A DNA stretch of 48,476 nt from the NCBI RefSeq assembly GCF_003254545.1, contig NZ_QJRH01000053.1, positions 1 to 48,476 on the forward strand. Reading direction: 5' to 3'. The translations under genes were made by a program, and so were the position numbers. Below are positions 34,520 through 44,244 of this stretch, piece after piece; the stretch's first letter is position 1; each line of letters opens with the position of its first letter. The notes below the pieces were generated by a model. It worked only from the letters and a program-made list of their open reading frames with translations. It was not told where the DNA came from and made no database searches. The stretch is from Flavobacterium tistrianum. Lineage in GTDB: Bacteria > Bacteroidota > Bacteroidia > Flavobacteriales > Flavobacteriaceae.

Positions 34520-36859
34520 ATGAATATCAAACAAATGAAAACACTGCTTTTTATATTATTGCCATTATTAGGCTATTCGCAAAGCAATCCGTTAGAGTTA
34601 TGGTATACCAAACCAGCAGCCCAATGGGAAGAAACACTGCCTTTAGGAAACGGAAGATTAGGTCTTATGCCTGATGGCGGAATTGCAACTGAAAAATTAG
34701 TTTTAAATGAAATTACTTTATGGAGCGGATCTCCGCAAGATGCCAACAATTATAAAGCCTACAGTTTTTTGCCTCAAATTAGAGAATTGCTATTGGCTAA
34801 TAAAAATAAAGAGGCCCAAAAATTAATCGATGAGCATTTTATCTGTACAGGAGCAGGTTCTGGAAGCGGAAATGGAGCCGATGTGCCATTTGGCGCCTAT
34901 CAGGTTCTGGGAGACATGACGTTGAATTTTGATTACAAAACCAAAGCGCAGGCCCAAAATTATACTAGAAATCTAGACCTGCAGACTGCGGTTGCCGCGA
35001 CTCAATTTACAATTGACGGCGTAACGTATAAACGTGAATATTTTACAGGGTTTGGTGATGATGCTTCTTTTATCAGACTGACGTCAAGTAAAAAAGGAAA
35101 GCTGAATTTCACTGTTCAGCTCAGACGGCCAGAGCGTTTTAAAACTGTAAACGGCACTGATAATTCGATAGTAATGACTGGTCAGTTGAATAACGGAACT
35201 GATGGAAAAGGAATGAAGTATGAAGTAAAGGTAAAAGCCCAAACAACAGATGGAAATGCAGTTTATGCCAATAATGCAATTGAAATAAAGAATGCAACAG
35301 AAGTAGTGCTGTTTATTTCTGCTGGAACAGATTATAAAGATAAAAACTTCGAATCTTCGGTAGATAAAATTCTAGAGGCAGCAATGCTGAGCAAATATCA
35401 GGATCAGAAGAAAAAGCATATTGAGAACTATCAAAAGTTGTTCAATCGTGTGTCTTTGAGTTTCGGAAAATCAGCGCAAAAAACATTGCCTACAAATGAA
35501 CGTTTAGATGCTTTTATTAAGCAGCCAGATGCAGATACGGCGCTTCCGGTTTTATTTTACCAATACGGGCGTTATTTGAGCATAAGCAGCACCAGATTAG
35601 GATTGCTACCGCCAAACTTACAGGGATTATGGGCGAAAGACGTACAAACGCCTTGGAATTCCGATTATCATTTGGATGTAAATGTTCAGATGAATCATTG
35701 GGCATTAGAAACAGCCAATTTATCAGAATTAAATCTTCCTTTAAAAGATTTGACTAAAGCGATTGTGCCAAATGGAGAAAAAACAGCCAAAGCCTATTAC
35801 AATGCTGATGGTTGGGTAGCACACGTAATTACCAATGTGTGGGGCTTTACAGAACCAGGAGAAAGTGCTTCTTGGGGAATCACAAAATCAGGATCAGGAT
35901 GGTTATGCAATAATTTATGGAGTCATTATCTGTATACAAACGACCAAGCTTATTTGGCAGAAATTTATCCGGTTTTAAAAGGAGCAGCACAATTTTATAA
36001 AAGCATGCTGGTAAAAGATCCAGAAACAGGGTGGTTGGTAACCTCACCATCTGTCTCTCCAGAAAATTCATTTTTGCTTCCAAATGGAGATGCATCTCAT
36101 GTTTGCATGGGACCTACAATCGACAATCAGATTATTCGCGAGCTATTTAATAATGTTATTATCGCGTCAAAAAAACTTGGATTGGATAATGATTTAAGTA
36201 CTGAATTGGAGAAACAATTAAAATTATTACCGCCTCCAGGAGTTGTCAGCCCTGACGGAAGAATCATGGAATGGCTAAAAGATTATAAAGAAGAAGACCC
36301 ACATCATCGCCATATTTCTCATTTGTATGGATTATATCCAGGGTCTTTAATTACTCCAGAAAACAAACCTGAACTTGTAGACGCAATTAAAAAAACGCTT
36401 GAAGTAAGAGGAGATGATGGAACAAGCTGGTCAATTGCATACAAAATGCTATTTTGGGCCCGTTTAAAAGATGGAAACAGAGCATATAAATTATTTAAGA
36501 CCATACTTAGGCAAACAAAGGATACCAATATTAATTACGGTCCTGGCGGTGGTGTGTATGCAAACCTGCTTTCTGCAGGGCCGCCATTTCAAATTGATGG
36601 AAACTTTGGTGCATCAGCAGGAATTGGTGAAATGTTAATTCAAAGTCACGCTGGATTTATAGAATTATTGCCTGCAATGCCAGATGCTTGGTTAAAAGAA
36701 GGAGAAGTAAAAGGACTTAAAGCTGAAGGGAATTTTACTATAAACATGAAGTGGAAAGATGGAAAAGTAGTTCAGTACGAAATCAAATCTCCAGCTCCTG
36801 ATAAAGTGAAGATCAAAGTAAATGGAGAATTAAAAAAAATTACTTCTGCTAAATTGTAA
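34520..36859 (+). CDS. GH95 alpha-L-fucosidase / alpha-L-galactosidase
   Basis: 779 residues, with a signal peptide (MKTLLFILLPLLGYSQ; a second ATG at 34535 is equally possible). N-terminal domain of GH95: LELWYTKPAAQWEETLPLGN, GRLGLMPDGG, EKLVLNEITLWSG, VPFGAYQVLGDM. The (alpha/alpha)6 barrel contains LLPPNLQGLWAKDVQTPWNS, DVNVQMNHWALETAN (the conserved catalytic Asn pair), HHRHISHLYGLYPG, DDGTSWSIAYKM, and IDGNFGASAGIGEML (the Asp supporting the Asn bases). GH95 inverts alpha-1,2-L-fucosides; some Bacteroides members act on alpha-L-galactose instead, and sequence alone does not separate the two here. Probably periplasmic. Followed 84 bp later by GH92 across a palindromic repeat. Confidence 0.92.
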   Translation: MNIKQMKTLLFILLPLLGYSQSNPLELWYTKPAAQWEETLPLGNGRLGLMPDGGIATEKLVLNEITLWSGSPQDANNYKAYSFLPQIRELLLANKNKEAQKLIDEHFICTGAGSGSGNGADVPFGAYQVLGDMTLNFDYKTKAQAQNYTRNLDLQTAVAATQFTIDGVTYKREYFTGFGDDASFIRLTSSKKGKLNFTVQLRRPERFKTVNGTDNSIVMTGQLNNGTDGKGMKYEVKVKAQTTDGNAVYANNAIEIKNATEVVLFISAGTDYKDKNFESSVDKILEAAMLSKYQDQKKKHIENYQKLFNRVSLSFGKSAQKTLPTNERLDAFIKQPDADTALPVLFYQYGRYLSISSTRLGLLPPNLQGLWAKDVQTPWNSDYHLDVNVQMNHWALETANLSELNLPLKDLTKAIVPNGEKTAKAYYNADGWVAHVITNVWGFTEPGESASWGITKSGSGWLCNNLWSHYLYTNDQAYLAEIYPVLKGAAQFYKSMLVKDPETGWLVTSPSVSPENSFLLPNGDASHVCMGPTIDNQIIRELFNNVIIASKKLGLDNDLSTELEKQLKLLPPPGVVSPDGRIMEWLKDYKEEDPHHRHISHLYGLYPGSLITPENKPELVDAIKKTLEVRGDDGTSWSIAYKMLFWARLKDGNRAYKLFKTILRQTKDTNINYGPGGGVYANLLSAGPPFQIDGNFGASAGIGEMLIQSHAGFIELLPAMPDAWLKEGEVKGLKAEGNFTINMKWKDGKVVQYEIKSPAPDKVKIKVNGELKKITSAKL

Positions 36860-36873
36860 TCTAATAAAACTTT

Positions 36874-36910
36874 TTAGACCTGACTGGTTTTTAAAACCAG
36901 TCAGGTCTAA
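36874..36910. repeat. Palindromic intergenic repeat R2
   Basis: Perfect 18-bp inverted repeat, TTAGACCTGACTGGTTTT-T-AAAACCAGTCAGGTCTAA, between GH95 and GH92. Compensatory change relative to R1 (TGACTGG/CCAGTCA against TGACAGG/CCTGTCA) shows that the stem, not the exact sequence, is kept. Confidence 0.85.
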
Positions 36911-36943
36911 TTTATTATGCTCATTTTCATAAATCTCTATAAA

Positions 36944-39211
36944 ATGAATCTCAATAAAATGATACTTTGTGGCGCTATCTTGAGTTCCATAATTCTTGGA
37001 GCACAAACTAAAGAGAAAATCACTTCTCATGTAAATCCGTTTATTGGAACAGGAGCAGCACAAGGTTCACCGCTTTCAGGAAATAATTATCCTGGTGCTA
37101 CAGTGCCATTCGGAATGGTACAGCTAAGTCCAGACACCCGAAACACACCAGATTGGAGTGTTGCCTGCGGTTATAATTATAACGATACCACTATTGCAGG
37201 TTTTAGTCACACGCATTTAAGCGGAACCGGAGTAGCCGAATTATTTGATGTTATGCTAATGCCTTTCAGTGGTAATATTGTAAAAGAAGAAACGGGACAG
37301 AATGCATATCAATCTAAGTTTACGCATGATAAGGAATCTGCAAAACCGGGTTATTACAGTGTAGAACTTTTAGATTATCAAATAAAAGCCGAATTAACAG
37401 CAACAACACATGCGGGTTTTCATAAATACAGTTTTCCTAAAAATAAAGAAGCGCACATCATTGTTGATTTAGACCATTCAATGAAAAAATCGGATTGGAA
37501 TACTCGAATTATTTCATCTCAATTATCATTTCCAAATGATCATAGTATTGAAGGATTTCGAATTATTACGGGTTGGGCACCTATGAGGAAAGTATATTTT
37601 CATGCCGAATTTTCACAGCCAATAATTCGCAATCATATTACAGACGGAAGTAATGTTTACAACAATGCAAAAGTGGTTAATGGCAATGCAATTCGGGCAA
37701 TATTAGATTTTAATGCTTCAAAACAGCAGGAAATTTTGGTGAAAGTGGGAATTTCTGCCACAAGTATTGAAAATGCACGTTTGAATGTGCAAACCGAAAT
37801 TCCAGCTTGGGATTTTGACGGAACAGTAAATAATGCCGATGCCATTTGGGAAAAAGAATTGAGCAAGATAAAAATTGAAGGGACAGAAGAACAAAAGCAG
37901 ATTTTTTATACCGCTTTATACCATACATTCATTCAGCCCAATACATTATCAGATGTGAGTGGAGATTATCCAGCAGCCGATTTTACAGTTAGAAATTCAT
38001 CCAAGCCTTATTATACGACGTTTTCTTTGTGGGATACTTATCGTTGCGCACATCCTTTATATACTTTGATTCAGTCCGAAAGAACCGCTGATTTTGTAAA
38101 TAGTATGCTGGCATATTACAAAGTTTTTGGCTATTTACCAATCTGGCAGTTATGGGGACAGGAAAATTACTGTATGATTGGCAATCACGCTATTCCGGTT
38201 ATTGTGGATGCTGTACTGAAAAAAATCCCAGGAATCGATGCCGAAGAAGCCTTTGAAGCCGTAAAGAATTCATCGTTGCGAGAACATCCTGGATCGCCAT
38301 TCGATATTTGGAAAAAGTATGGATATATTCCAGAAAATTTAAAATCACAGTCAGTTTCATTGACTTTAGAAATGGCTTACGACGACTGGTGTGTAGCTGA
38401 ATTGGCAAAGAAACTTGTTAAAATCGATGATTATAATCATTTTGCAAAACGTTCTCAGTTTTATAAAAATCTGTATGATAAAGAAATAAGTTTTTTCAGG
38501 GCAAAAGATGACAAAGGCAATTGGATTGGCCCTTTTGATCCGTTGAAGTATGGAGCAAATGGAGGTTATCCGTTTACTGAAGGAAATGGCTGGCAGTACT
38601 TTTGGTATGTTCCTCAAGATTTAAAAGGACTTATAAATTTGGTTGGAGGAGATCATGCTTTTGCCAAAAAACTAGATGCTTTTTTCACATTAGAAGACAA
38701 GCCAGAAGAAGTAAATGATAATGCTTCGGGTTTTATTGGCCAATATGCGCAGGGAAATGAGCCAAGCCATCATATTGCTTATTTATACAATTATGCAGGC
38801 CAGCCTTGGAAAACCCAACAATATACTGCTGATATATTGAAGAAAATGTACAATACAACTTCTTCGGGTTATTCTGGTAATGATGATTGTGGCGAACTTT
38901 CGACTTGGTATATTTTTAGCGCCATTGGATTTTATCCTGTTAACCCAGCAAGCGGTACTTATGTTATAGGTTCTCCGCTGTTGAAAGAAGCCTCTATTGA
39001 ATTGAAAAAGGGAAAGGCTTTTAAAGTTAGTGCTAAAAATGTTTCAGATGAAAACATTTATATCCAAAGCGCCAAATTAAATGGTAAAACCTATACAAAG
39101 ACTTTTATTTACCAATCTGATATTGATAATGGAGGTGTCTTAGAATTTGTAATGGGATCAAAACCAAATAAAAATTGGGGAGTTAAGCGAGACGATAAAC
39201 CGATTAATTAA
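36944..39211 (+). CDS. GH92 alpha-mannosidase
   Basis: 755 residues from ATG 36944 (MNLNKMILCGAILSSIILGA, a signal peptide). The in-frame ATG at 36917 would add nine residues before it and lies next to the repeat, so the later start is preferred. GH92 signatures: VNPFIGTGAAQGSPLSGNNY, PGATVPFGMVQLSPDT, GFSHTHLSGTG at the N-terminus. In the barrel: FSLWDTYRCAHPLYTL, WQLWGQENYCMIGNHAIPVI, GNEPSHHIAYLYNYAG (Glu606 the likely general acid), and DDCGELSTWYIFSAIGFYPV. The family is Ca2+-dependent, inverting, exo-acting on alpha-mannosides (1,2, 1,3, 1,4 or 1,6). It implies mannose in the target glycan or a companion glycan. Last gene of the plus-strand PUL block; converges with the DUF5107 gene. 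Confidence 0.94.
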   Translation: MNLNKMILCGAILSSIILGAQTKEKITSHVNPFIGTGAAQGSPLSGNNYPGATVPFGMVQLSPDTRNTPDWSVACGYNYNDTTIAGFSHTHLSGTGVAELFDVMLMPFSGNIVKEETGQNAYQSKFTHDKESAKPGYYSVELLDYQIKAELTATTHAGFHKYSFPKNKEAHIIVDLDHSMKKSDWNTRIISSQLSFPNDHSIEGFRIITGWAPMRKVYFHAEFSQPIIRNHITDGSNVYNNAKVVNGNAIRAILDFNASKQQEILVKVGISATSIENARLNVQTEIPAWDFDGTVNNADAIWEKELSKIKIEGTEEQKQIFYTALYHTFIQPNTLSDVSGDYPAADFTVRNSSKPYYTTFSLWDTYRCAHPLYTLIQSERTADFVNSMLAYYKVFGYLPIWQLWGQENYCMIGNHAIPVIVDAVLKKIPGIDAEEAFEAVKNSSLREHPGSPFDIWKKYGYIPENLKSQSVSLTLEMAYDDWCVAELAKKLVKIDDYNHFAKRSQFYKNLYDKEISFFRAKDDKGNWIGPFDPLKYGANGGYPFTEGNGWQYFWYVPQDLKGLINLVGGDHAFAKKLDAFFTLEDKPEEVNDNASGFIGQYAQGNEPSHHIAYLYNYAGQPWKTQQYTADILKKMYNTTSSGYSGNDDCGELSTWYIFSAIGFYPVNPASGTYVIGSPLLKEASIELKKGKAFKVSAKNVSDENIYIQSAKLNGKTYTKTFIYQSDIDNGGVLEFVMGSKPNKNWGVKRDDKPIN

Positions 39212-39227
39212 TTTTTGCTTCAAATTT

Positions 39228-39360
39228 CCTGCAGGTTTTCAAAACCTTGTAGGCGTATAAGTTGTAATCCAAAGTAGAGCAAACCTACGAGGTTGTGAAA
39301 ACCACCTTGCAGGAGTACTAAAAGCAAGACCTGACAGGCTTTTAAAACCTGTCGGGTCTA
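39228..39360. repeat. Stacked palindromes between convergent genes (R3 and relatives)
   Basis: Three related elements fill the gap: CCTGCAGGTTTTCAAAACC (from 39228, running to TTGTAGG at 39253); a diverged copy at 39284-39313 (CCTACGAGG ... CCTTGCAGG); and R3 at 39327-39360 (AGACCTGACAGG ... CCTGTCGGGTCT). They lie between the GH92 stop and the DUF5107 stop and probably act as a two-way transcription stop. Confidence 0.75.
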
Positions 39361-39374
39361 CTACTTAAAATAAC

Positions 39375-42300
39375 TTAAACTGAAACCGATTCCTCATTTT
39401 TTAATAGCGAAAGGTGTATCGTTACACCCGAATGGATTTTCTCTTCAGAAAGAACACTTTTAAATGTCTGTCCCGCTTCAGCTTTTTTATCAAGACCTAG
39501 AAGACCTAATCCTTTCATGTACAAGCAATGAATTTTGTTTCGCTTGTCTAAATCATCCTCCCAAATCATAAGATCAGGAAGTGATACTGCAAAATAATCA
39601 ATCGTAACATGATCATGTACATGTTTTTCTGCATAGGCAACAAACTTCTCGAAGCGTTTATTGGCTTCTGGAATGTTGTTTAGTTTTAAGAAAGCCAATC
39701 CTTGATAGAAAATTTTATCTGGCTGCTGATCATTATAAAAAATCGCTGCTGTAGGTTCTTCCAATCCCTGAGTTGCTTTTTGCCACCAATTTTTAGCTTC
39801 TTCTAGATTGTTTTTCTTTTCGAAAGCTACTCCAAGCCAATAATGGATATCATTTTCTTGTGCGCCCGGCAGTTTTCCTTCACCTAAATTTTCAGGATAC
39901 GTTTGCGCTTGTTCTAAAAGCGCTATGGCTTTATCATAACTCCCTTCAGTAATGTGCTGTTTAGCAATTTCAGTCAAAGAAATCAGGTATTGGCCGCTTA
40001 CTTTTCCTTCACCGCCTTCCCAAGGATGGAAAATTCTATTTTGTAATAATGTTAAGGCTTTATCATGTTTCCCTAGTAAATTATATAAAGCGGCTCTTTC
40101 TAAATACACATCATCTCTTTGAATAACCAATTCTAGATGCTTTTCTAAGAAAGCAAGTCTAAAGACCAAATCTCTGTTTAAACGCTTATACAATTGGTCT
40201 AATTCCATTAAAATTCTGGAATCTTCCGTATCCAAAGAAAATGCTTTTTCTAAACTTGCAAGTGCTTTTTGCTCATCATTCAATTTATTGTAATATGCCA
40301 ATGACAAGTTGCGATGAACAGTTGGGAAAGAGTCGTCGATAGCAACCGATTTTTCCCAGCAGGAAATAGCATCATCATAGAATTTTGAAGCATACCAAAA
40401 GTTTCCTAAATAATACAACGCTTTTGCGTCATTGGTTTGTTTTTTAATTACTTCAGAAAGCACTAAAGCGGCCTCAATCTGATTTGGAAAACAATAGTCT
40501 GGTTTTGCTTGGGAAGCCATTTTGAAACATTTTTCGGCTTGACCGAAATCATTTAACTTTTCATAAAATGAACCTGCAAAATACCACGCCATTGGATACG
40601 TATTTTCATCTTTCAAACCTTCATTTAATAATGCCGCGGCTTCTTCGTATAAACCAGCTGCATTGTAATCTAAAGCATATTCGATATACGTGTGAATGTT
40701 GTTTCGGATCAATGCATTTAGGTACGTTAGATCTTTTTTATCGGTACTTAAAATATACTTTTCGTATAGCAATCCAAAATTAAACGAATCATTCTGCAAA
40801 TAATGGTCTGCAAGTTGAAGCGCTTTTTCTTTTTGATTTAATTTTCTAAGAAACGCTACTTGCAAATGCAGTGCTTTATGGTCTTCACTATTTTTAGAAA
40901 TAGCTTTTTGGATGTGTTCCAAAGCCAATTCAAAATCACAATTTAAAGCATCAAGCTGTGCTACATAAAAATAGCCTTGATTTTGCCAAGCTGCATTCCA
41001 AGTCGATTTGTAGAAAGCATCGTAAGCTTCTTTGTTTTTGTTCTGATATTTAAGACATAACCCTAAATTGAAATAAGCTTCACCATCGTACGGATTTGGG
41101 TTTCGCTGTGTCAATGTTTTTATGGCTGCTCTAAAATAAGGTTCAGCTTCAGTAAATTTTGCTCTTCTCATGAGCCATAATCCCATTGCATTGTTGGAAC
41201 GAACATCGCCAGAATCGCGTCTAAGAGCTTCTTCGTAATATGGAATCGGACTGTAAGTGGCGTGTCTGTATTGCTCTAAATGCTGTGCTGTAAGGAACAA
41301 TTGTTCGCTATTCTCGATAGCTGTAGGAGAAAGCGCAGGTTTTGCAGCTTCCGGAATTTCGTCTTCGTTTTGAGCTTCGTAATTCCAATCCACTAGAACT
41401 TTATCATCTGCATCGGTCACAGAAATTGATAAGCCTTCTAAAGAGGCATTGTGTTTAAAATCAATAGCTTCGTCAAACGAATTATATGGAGACGCATCAT
41501 ACTGTTTTTGGAATAATACAATATCGTTGTTTTTTAAAGTAACGGTTGTTTTTGGATAAACACCTGTTGTGTAAGCTTTAATAACAAGTTTGTTGTCAAT
41601 ACTTTCCAGATTAACCATTGCATTTTTAGTAGCATTTTTTACAACTCCCAAATCGCGATATGGCATAAAATATTGTGTAAATTCTTTTTGCTCGCCTGGC
41701 ATAATCCAAGTAAAATCAGGCTGATTATCAGTATAGACACCACACATCAATTCGATATACGGACCATCTTCATCGGTAAGATTACGATCCCAAGCACGTC
41801 CAAAATCGCCGTGCCCCCAAGTCCATTGTTTTTTTCCAGGAGAAACATGATGATTGGCAACGTGCAATAAACCGCCTTTTGAATCATTTTCGTATCCGCC
41901 TACAAAATTATATTTGGAAGCAATTGCCATGTAAGATGTTGGAACCGGAATGTTTTTGTAACGAGAAATATCAGTTCCCGGCGAATAATCTACTTTATAA
42001 TACGTTCCTTTTGCAATTGGAAAAGACGAAACGTCACGTTTGCCATGATCAAAAACAGCGTTTACATCCGGTGGAAAAACCGACTGATAATCGTCATTTA
42101 CCTTTACAGCAGGATTGGCCCACCATAAAAAAGTCTGCGGAAACGATGTTCTATTGTACAATTGTGCTTTAATTTCCAGATAAGCTTTATCAGGATATAA
42201 TCTAAAACCAGCCATACCTTTGGTTCTAAACATACGTTCTACTTCACTGCACCAAACGGTTGCACTTCCATCTTCATGTTCTTCGACCGTAAAATCAACA

Positions 42301-42689
42301 GGATCAAAAGTGGTTGGTCTATGGTGCTGAGGCCAGTTAAACTCGATTCCGCCAGAAATCCAAGGTCCGGTAAGTCCAACCAATGCGGGTTTTACCACTT
42401 GATTGTAATATACAAAATGACGTTCTTTGGTTTTATCATAAGCCATATGAACACGCCCGCCAAGTTCTGGAAGAATCATTATTTTAATAAACTCGTTTTC
42501 AAGGTAAACGGCTTGGTATTCTTTGTTGGTTTTTTCGTCAGCGATTTTCTCAATAACCGGATAAGGATATACAGATCCGTTACTTCCCTGATAAACTCTT
42601 TTCTCAATAAATACAGGATTTTTTTCAGGTTTGCCCACCTCATAAGTTGGCAGGATTATTTTTTCCTTCCAAACATTTACTTTTTGCAT
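39375..42689 (-). CDS. DUF5107-TPR protein, cytoplasmic, function unknown
   Basis: 1,104 residues with no signal peptide (MQKVNVWKEKIILPTYEVGK). The first ~390 residues match DUF5107, a galactose-mutarotase-like beta-sandwich: NEFIKIMILPELGGRVHMAY, GPWISGGIEFNWPQHHRPTT, YLEIKAQLYNRTSFPQTFLW, KKQWTWGHGDFGRAWDRNL, EDGPYIELMCGVYTDNQPDF. Acidic, His and Trp residues in GGIEFNWPQHH and GHGDFGRAWD are candidates for an active site. From about residue 450 the protein is almost wholly TPR-like helical repeats (for example NNAMGLWLMRRAKFTEAEPY, AYFNLGLCLKYQNKNKEAYD, YDKAIALLEQAQTYPE). The MFS sugar porter is encoded 18 bp upstream in the same direction, so it should act on what that permease imports. 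An enzyme acting on cytoplasmic sugars is plausible but unproven. Confidence 0.75.
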   Translation of the reverse strand: MQKVNVWKEKIILPTYEVGKPEKNPVFIEKRVYQGSNGSVYPYPVIEKIADEKTNKEYQAVYLENEFIKIMILPELGGRVHMAYDKTKERHFVYYNQVVKPALVGLTGPWISGGIEFNWPQHHRPTTFDPVDFTVEEHEDGSATVWCSEVERMFRTKGMAGFRLYPDKAYLEIKAQLYNRTSFPQTFLWWANPAVKVNDDYQSVFPPDVNAVFDHGKRDVSSFPIAKGTYYKVDYSPGTDISRYKNIPVPTSYMAIASKYNFVGGYENDSKGGLLHVANHHVSPGKKQWTWGHGDFGRAWDRNLTDEDGPYIELMCGVYTDNQPDFTWIMPGEQKEFTQYFMPYRDLGVVKNATKNAMVNLESIDNKLVIKAYTTGVYPKTTVTLKNNDIVLFQKQYDASPYNSFDEAIDFKHNASLEGLSISVTDADDKVLVDWNYEAQNEDEIPEAAKPALSPTAIENSEQLFLTAQHLEQYRHATYSPIPYYEEALRRDSGDVRSNNAMGLWLMRRAKFTEAEPYFRAAIKTLTQRNPNPYDGEAYFNLGLCLKYQNKNKEAYDAFYKSTWNAAWQNQGYFYVAQLDALNCDFELALEHIQKAISKNSEDHKALHLQVAFLRKLNQKEKALQLADHYLQNDSFNFGLLYEKYILSTDKKDLTYLNALIRNNIHTYIEYALDYNAAGLYEEAAALLNEGLKDENTYPMAWYFAGSFYEKLNDFGQAEKCFKMASQAKPDYCFPNQIEAALVLSEVIKKQTNDAKALYYLGNFWYASKFYDDAISCWEKSVAIDDSFPTVHRNLSLAYYNKLNDEQKALASLEKAFSLDTEDSRILMELDQLYKRLNRDLVFRLAFLEKHLELVIQRDDVYLERAALYNLLGKHDKALTLLQNRIFHPWEGGEGKVSGQYLISLTEIAKQHITEGSYDKAIALLEQAQTYPENLGEGKLPGAQENDIHYWLGVAFEKKNNLEEAKNWWQKATQGLEEPTAAIFYNDQQPDKIFYQGLAFLKLNNIPEANKRFEKFVAYAEKHVHDHVTIDYFAVSLPDLMIWEDDLDKRNKIHCLYMKGLGLLGLDKKAEAGQTFKSVLSEEKIHSGVTIHLSLLKNEESVSV

Positions 42690-42707
42690 GATGTAATGAA
42701 ATTTAAA

Positions 42708-44117
42708 TTATTGAATATTCTTTGATTCTTTATCAGAAACCATCAGTTTTTCAATCTCTTCGAGACTTTTGTTTTTGGTTTCAGGAAGTTTTTTGAATAC
42801 AAACAAGAACCCTAAAGCACAGATAATTCCGTAGATCCAGAAAGTTCCAGATGTGCCAAGGTATTCGTTGAAGATTGGAAATGTTTGTACCAAAAGTGCG
42901 GATGCAATCCAGAGTGCAAATGTGGCAACAGACATCGCAACACCTCTGATTCGGTTAGGGAAAATTTCAGATAAAATGACCCAGGTAATAGGAGCAAGAG
43001 ACATGGCATAAATAGCAATAGCTAATAATACCAATAATAATAAAGGGAAACCAGTAACATTGGCATAGTAAAAGTACCCAAGTAAGGCGTAAATTATAGC
43101 AAGTCCAGCTGAACCAAAAAGCATTAGTTTTTTACGCCCAAGTTTGTCTACAGTTCCCATGGCAACCAAAGTAAAAATAAGGTTAATACTTCCGGTAATT
43201 ACAATATTCATAAACAAATCGTTGATGCTGTAACCTGCCGAAACAAAGATTTCCTGAGCATAGTTAAAGATAATGTTGATACCGCACCATTGCTGGAAAG
43301 CAGCCAAAACAATTCCAATAACTAAAATTGGCAAAGCTTTTTTGTCAAACAGCATTTTGAAATCGGTACCTTCTGTTTCTTCAGTAAAAGTTTCTTTGAT
43401 GGTTGTGATTGCTTCTTTGGCGTAGGCTAATCCGCCAATTTTGGCTAAAGTATTTTCTGCTTTGTCATGACTGCCTTTTTTTGCAAGGTAGCGAGGGCTT
43501 TCAGGAATCAAAAACATTAATATAAAGAAAAGTACTGCAGGGAAAAATCCTGCCCAAAACATCCATCTCCAGCCTGTTTGTCCGTTCCATGAAGCTAGAA
43601 TTTGCGCAGGAGAATAATCAGGAGGAATAACTTCTGTAATTAGCATATTGGTAATCTGCGCAGCAAGAATTCCAATCACAACTGTTAGCTGATTGATGGA
43701 AACAAATAATCCACGGGTTTCTTGAGGCGCAATTTCTGCAATGTATAAAGGAGAAATGGTAGAAGCGATCCCGATTCCGACTCCACCGATAATTCGCCAG
43801 ATAATAAATACGGTAAAGGTTTCAGATGCTCCAGTTCCAAGAGCGCATAAGGAGAATAATACGGCAGCAATGATCAGGACAGGACGTCTTCCGTAACTGT
43901 CGGCTAATTTTCCCGCAACGGCCGCACCCGCGACACAGCCTACAAGCGCACTGCTCATTGCCCAGCCTTGTAAAGCCGGAGAATTTGTAATGCCAAAATA
44001 AAGTTCATAAAATGGTTTTGCACCGCCGATTACAACCCAGTCGTAACCAAAGAGTAATCCGCCCAATGCCGCAACAAGGCTGATTGATAATAAAAAGGTA
44101 TAATTATAGTTTTTCAT
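42708..44117 (-). CDS. MFS sugar:H+ symporter (sugar porter family)
   Basis: 469 residues, 12 predicted helices. Sugar-porter signatures: FGYDWVVIGGAKPFYELYF in helix 1, GKLADSYGRRPVLIIAAVLF (loop 2-3), WRIIGGVGIGIASTISPLYI and AEIAPQETRGLFVSINQL, PESPRYLAKKGSHDKAE (end of helix 6), FQQWCGINIIFNYAQEIF (QQ-x-x-GIN of helix 7), DKLGRKKLMLFG, and PETKNKSLEEIEKLM at the C-terminus. XylE/GalP/GLUT-like, so it brings a monosaccharide such as xylose, galactose, glucose or arabinose into the cytoplasm with a proton; the exact sugar is not predictable. It is first in a two-gene operon with the DUF5107-TPR gene. The AraC regulator gene lies 127 bp upstream on the same strand. Confidence 0.92.
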   Translation of the reverse strand: MKNYNYTFLLSISLVAALGGLLFGYDWVVIGGAKPFYELYFGITNSPALQGWAMSSALVGCVAGAAVAGKLADSYGRRPVLIIAAVLFSLCALGTGASETFTVFIIWRIIGGVGIGIASTISPLYIAEIAPQETRGLFVSINQLTVVIGILAAQITNMLITEVIPPDYSPAQILASWNGQTGWRWMFWAGFFPAVLFFILMFLIPESPRYLAKKGSHDKAENTLAKIGGLAYAKEAITTIKETFTEETEGTDFKMLFDKKALPILVIGIVLAAFQQWCGINIIFNYAQEIFVSAGYSINDLFMNIVITGSINLIFTLVAMGTVDKLGRKKLMLFGSAGLAIIYALLGYFYYANVTGFPLLLLVLLAIAIYAMSLAPITWVILSEIFPNRIRGVAMSVATFALWIASALLVQTFPIFNEYLGTSGTFWIYGIICALGFLFVFKKLPETKNKSLEEIEKLMVSDKESKNIQ

Positions 44118-44244
44118 AAAAAGGTTTTATAGCTTTTGTAAAATTAGCGGAATAGGAACCTTTGATTTATGGATATTTTTTTTGAATAGATGGATTATAA
44201 TCTGATTTTTGGGTATTGAATGCTTAAATGCGAAAACAATTGCG

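Noticed and set aside
36917..36943. Longer start for the GH92 gene
   Set aside because: The added nine residues precede a complete signal peptide and the ATG lies almost in the palindromic repeat; ATG 36944 is better.
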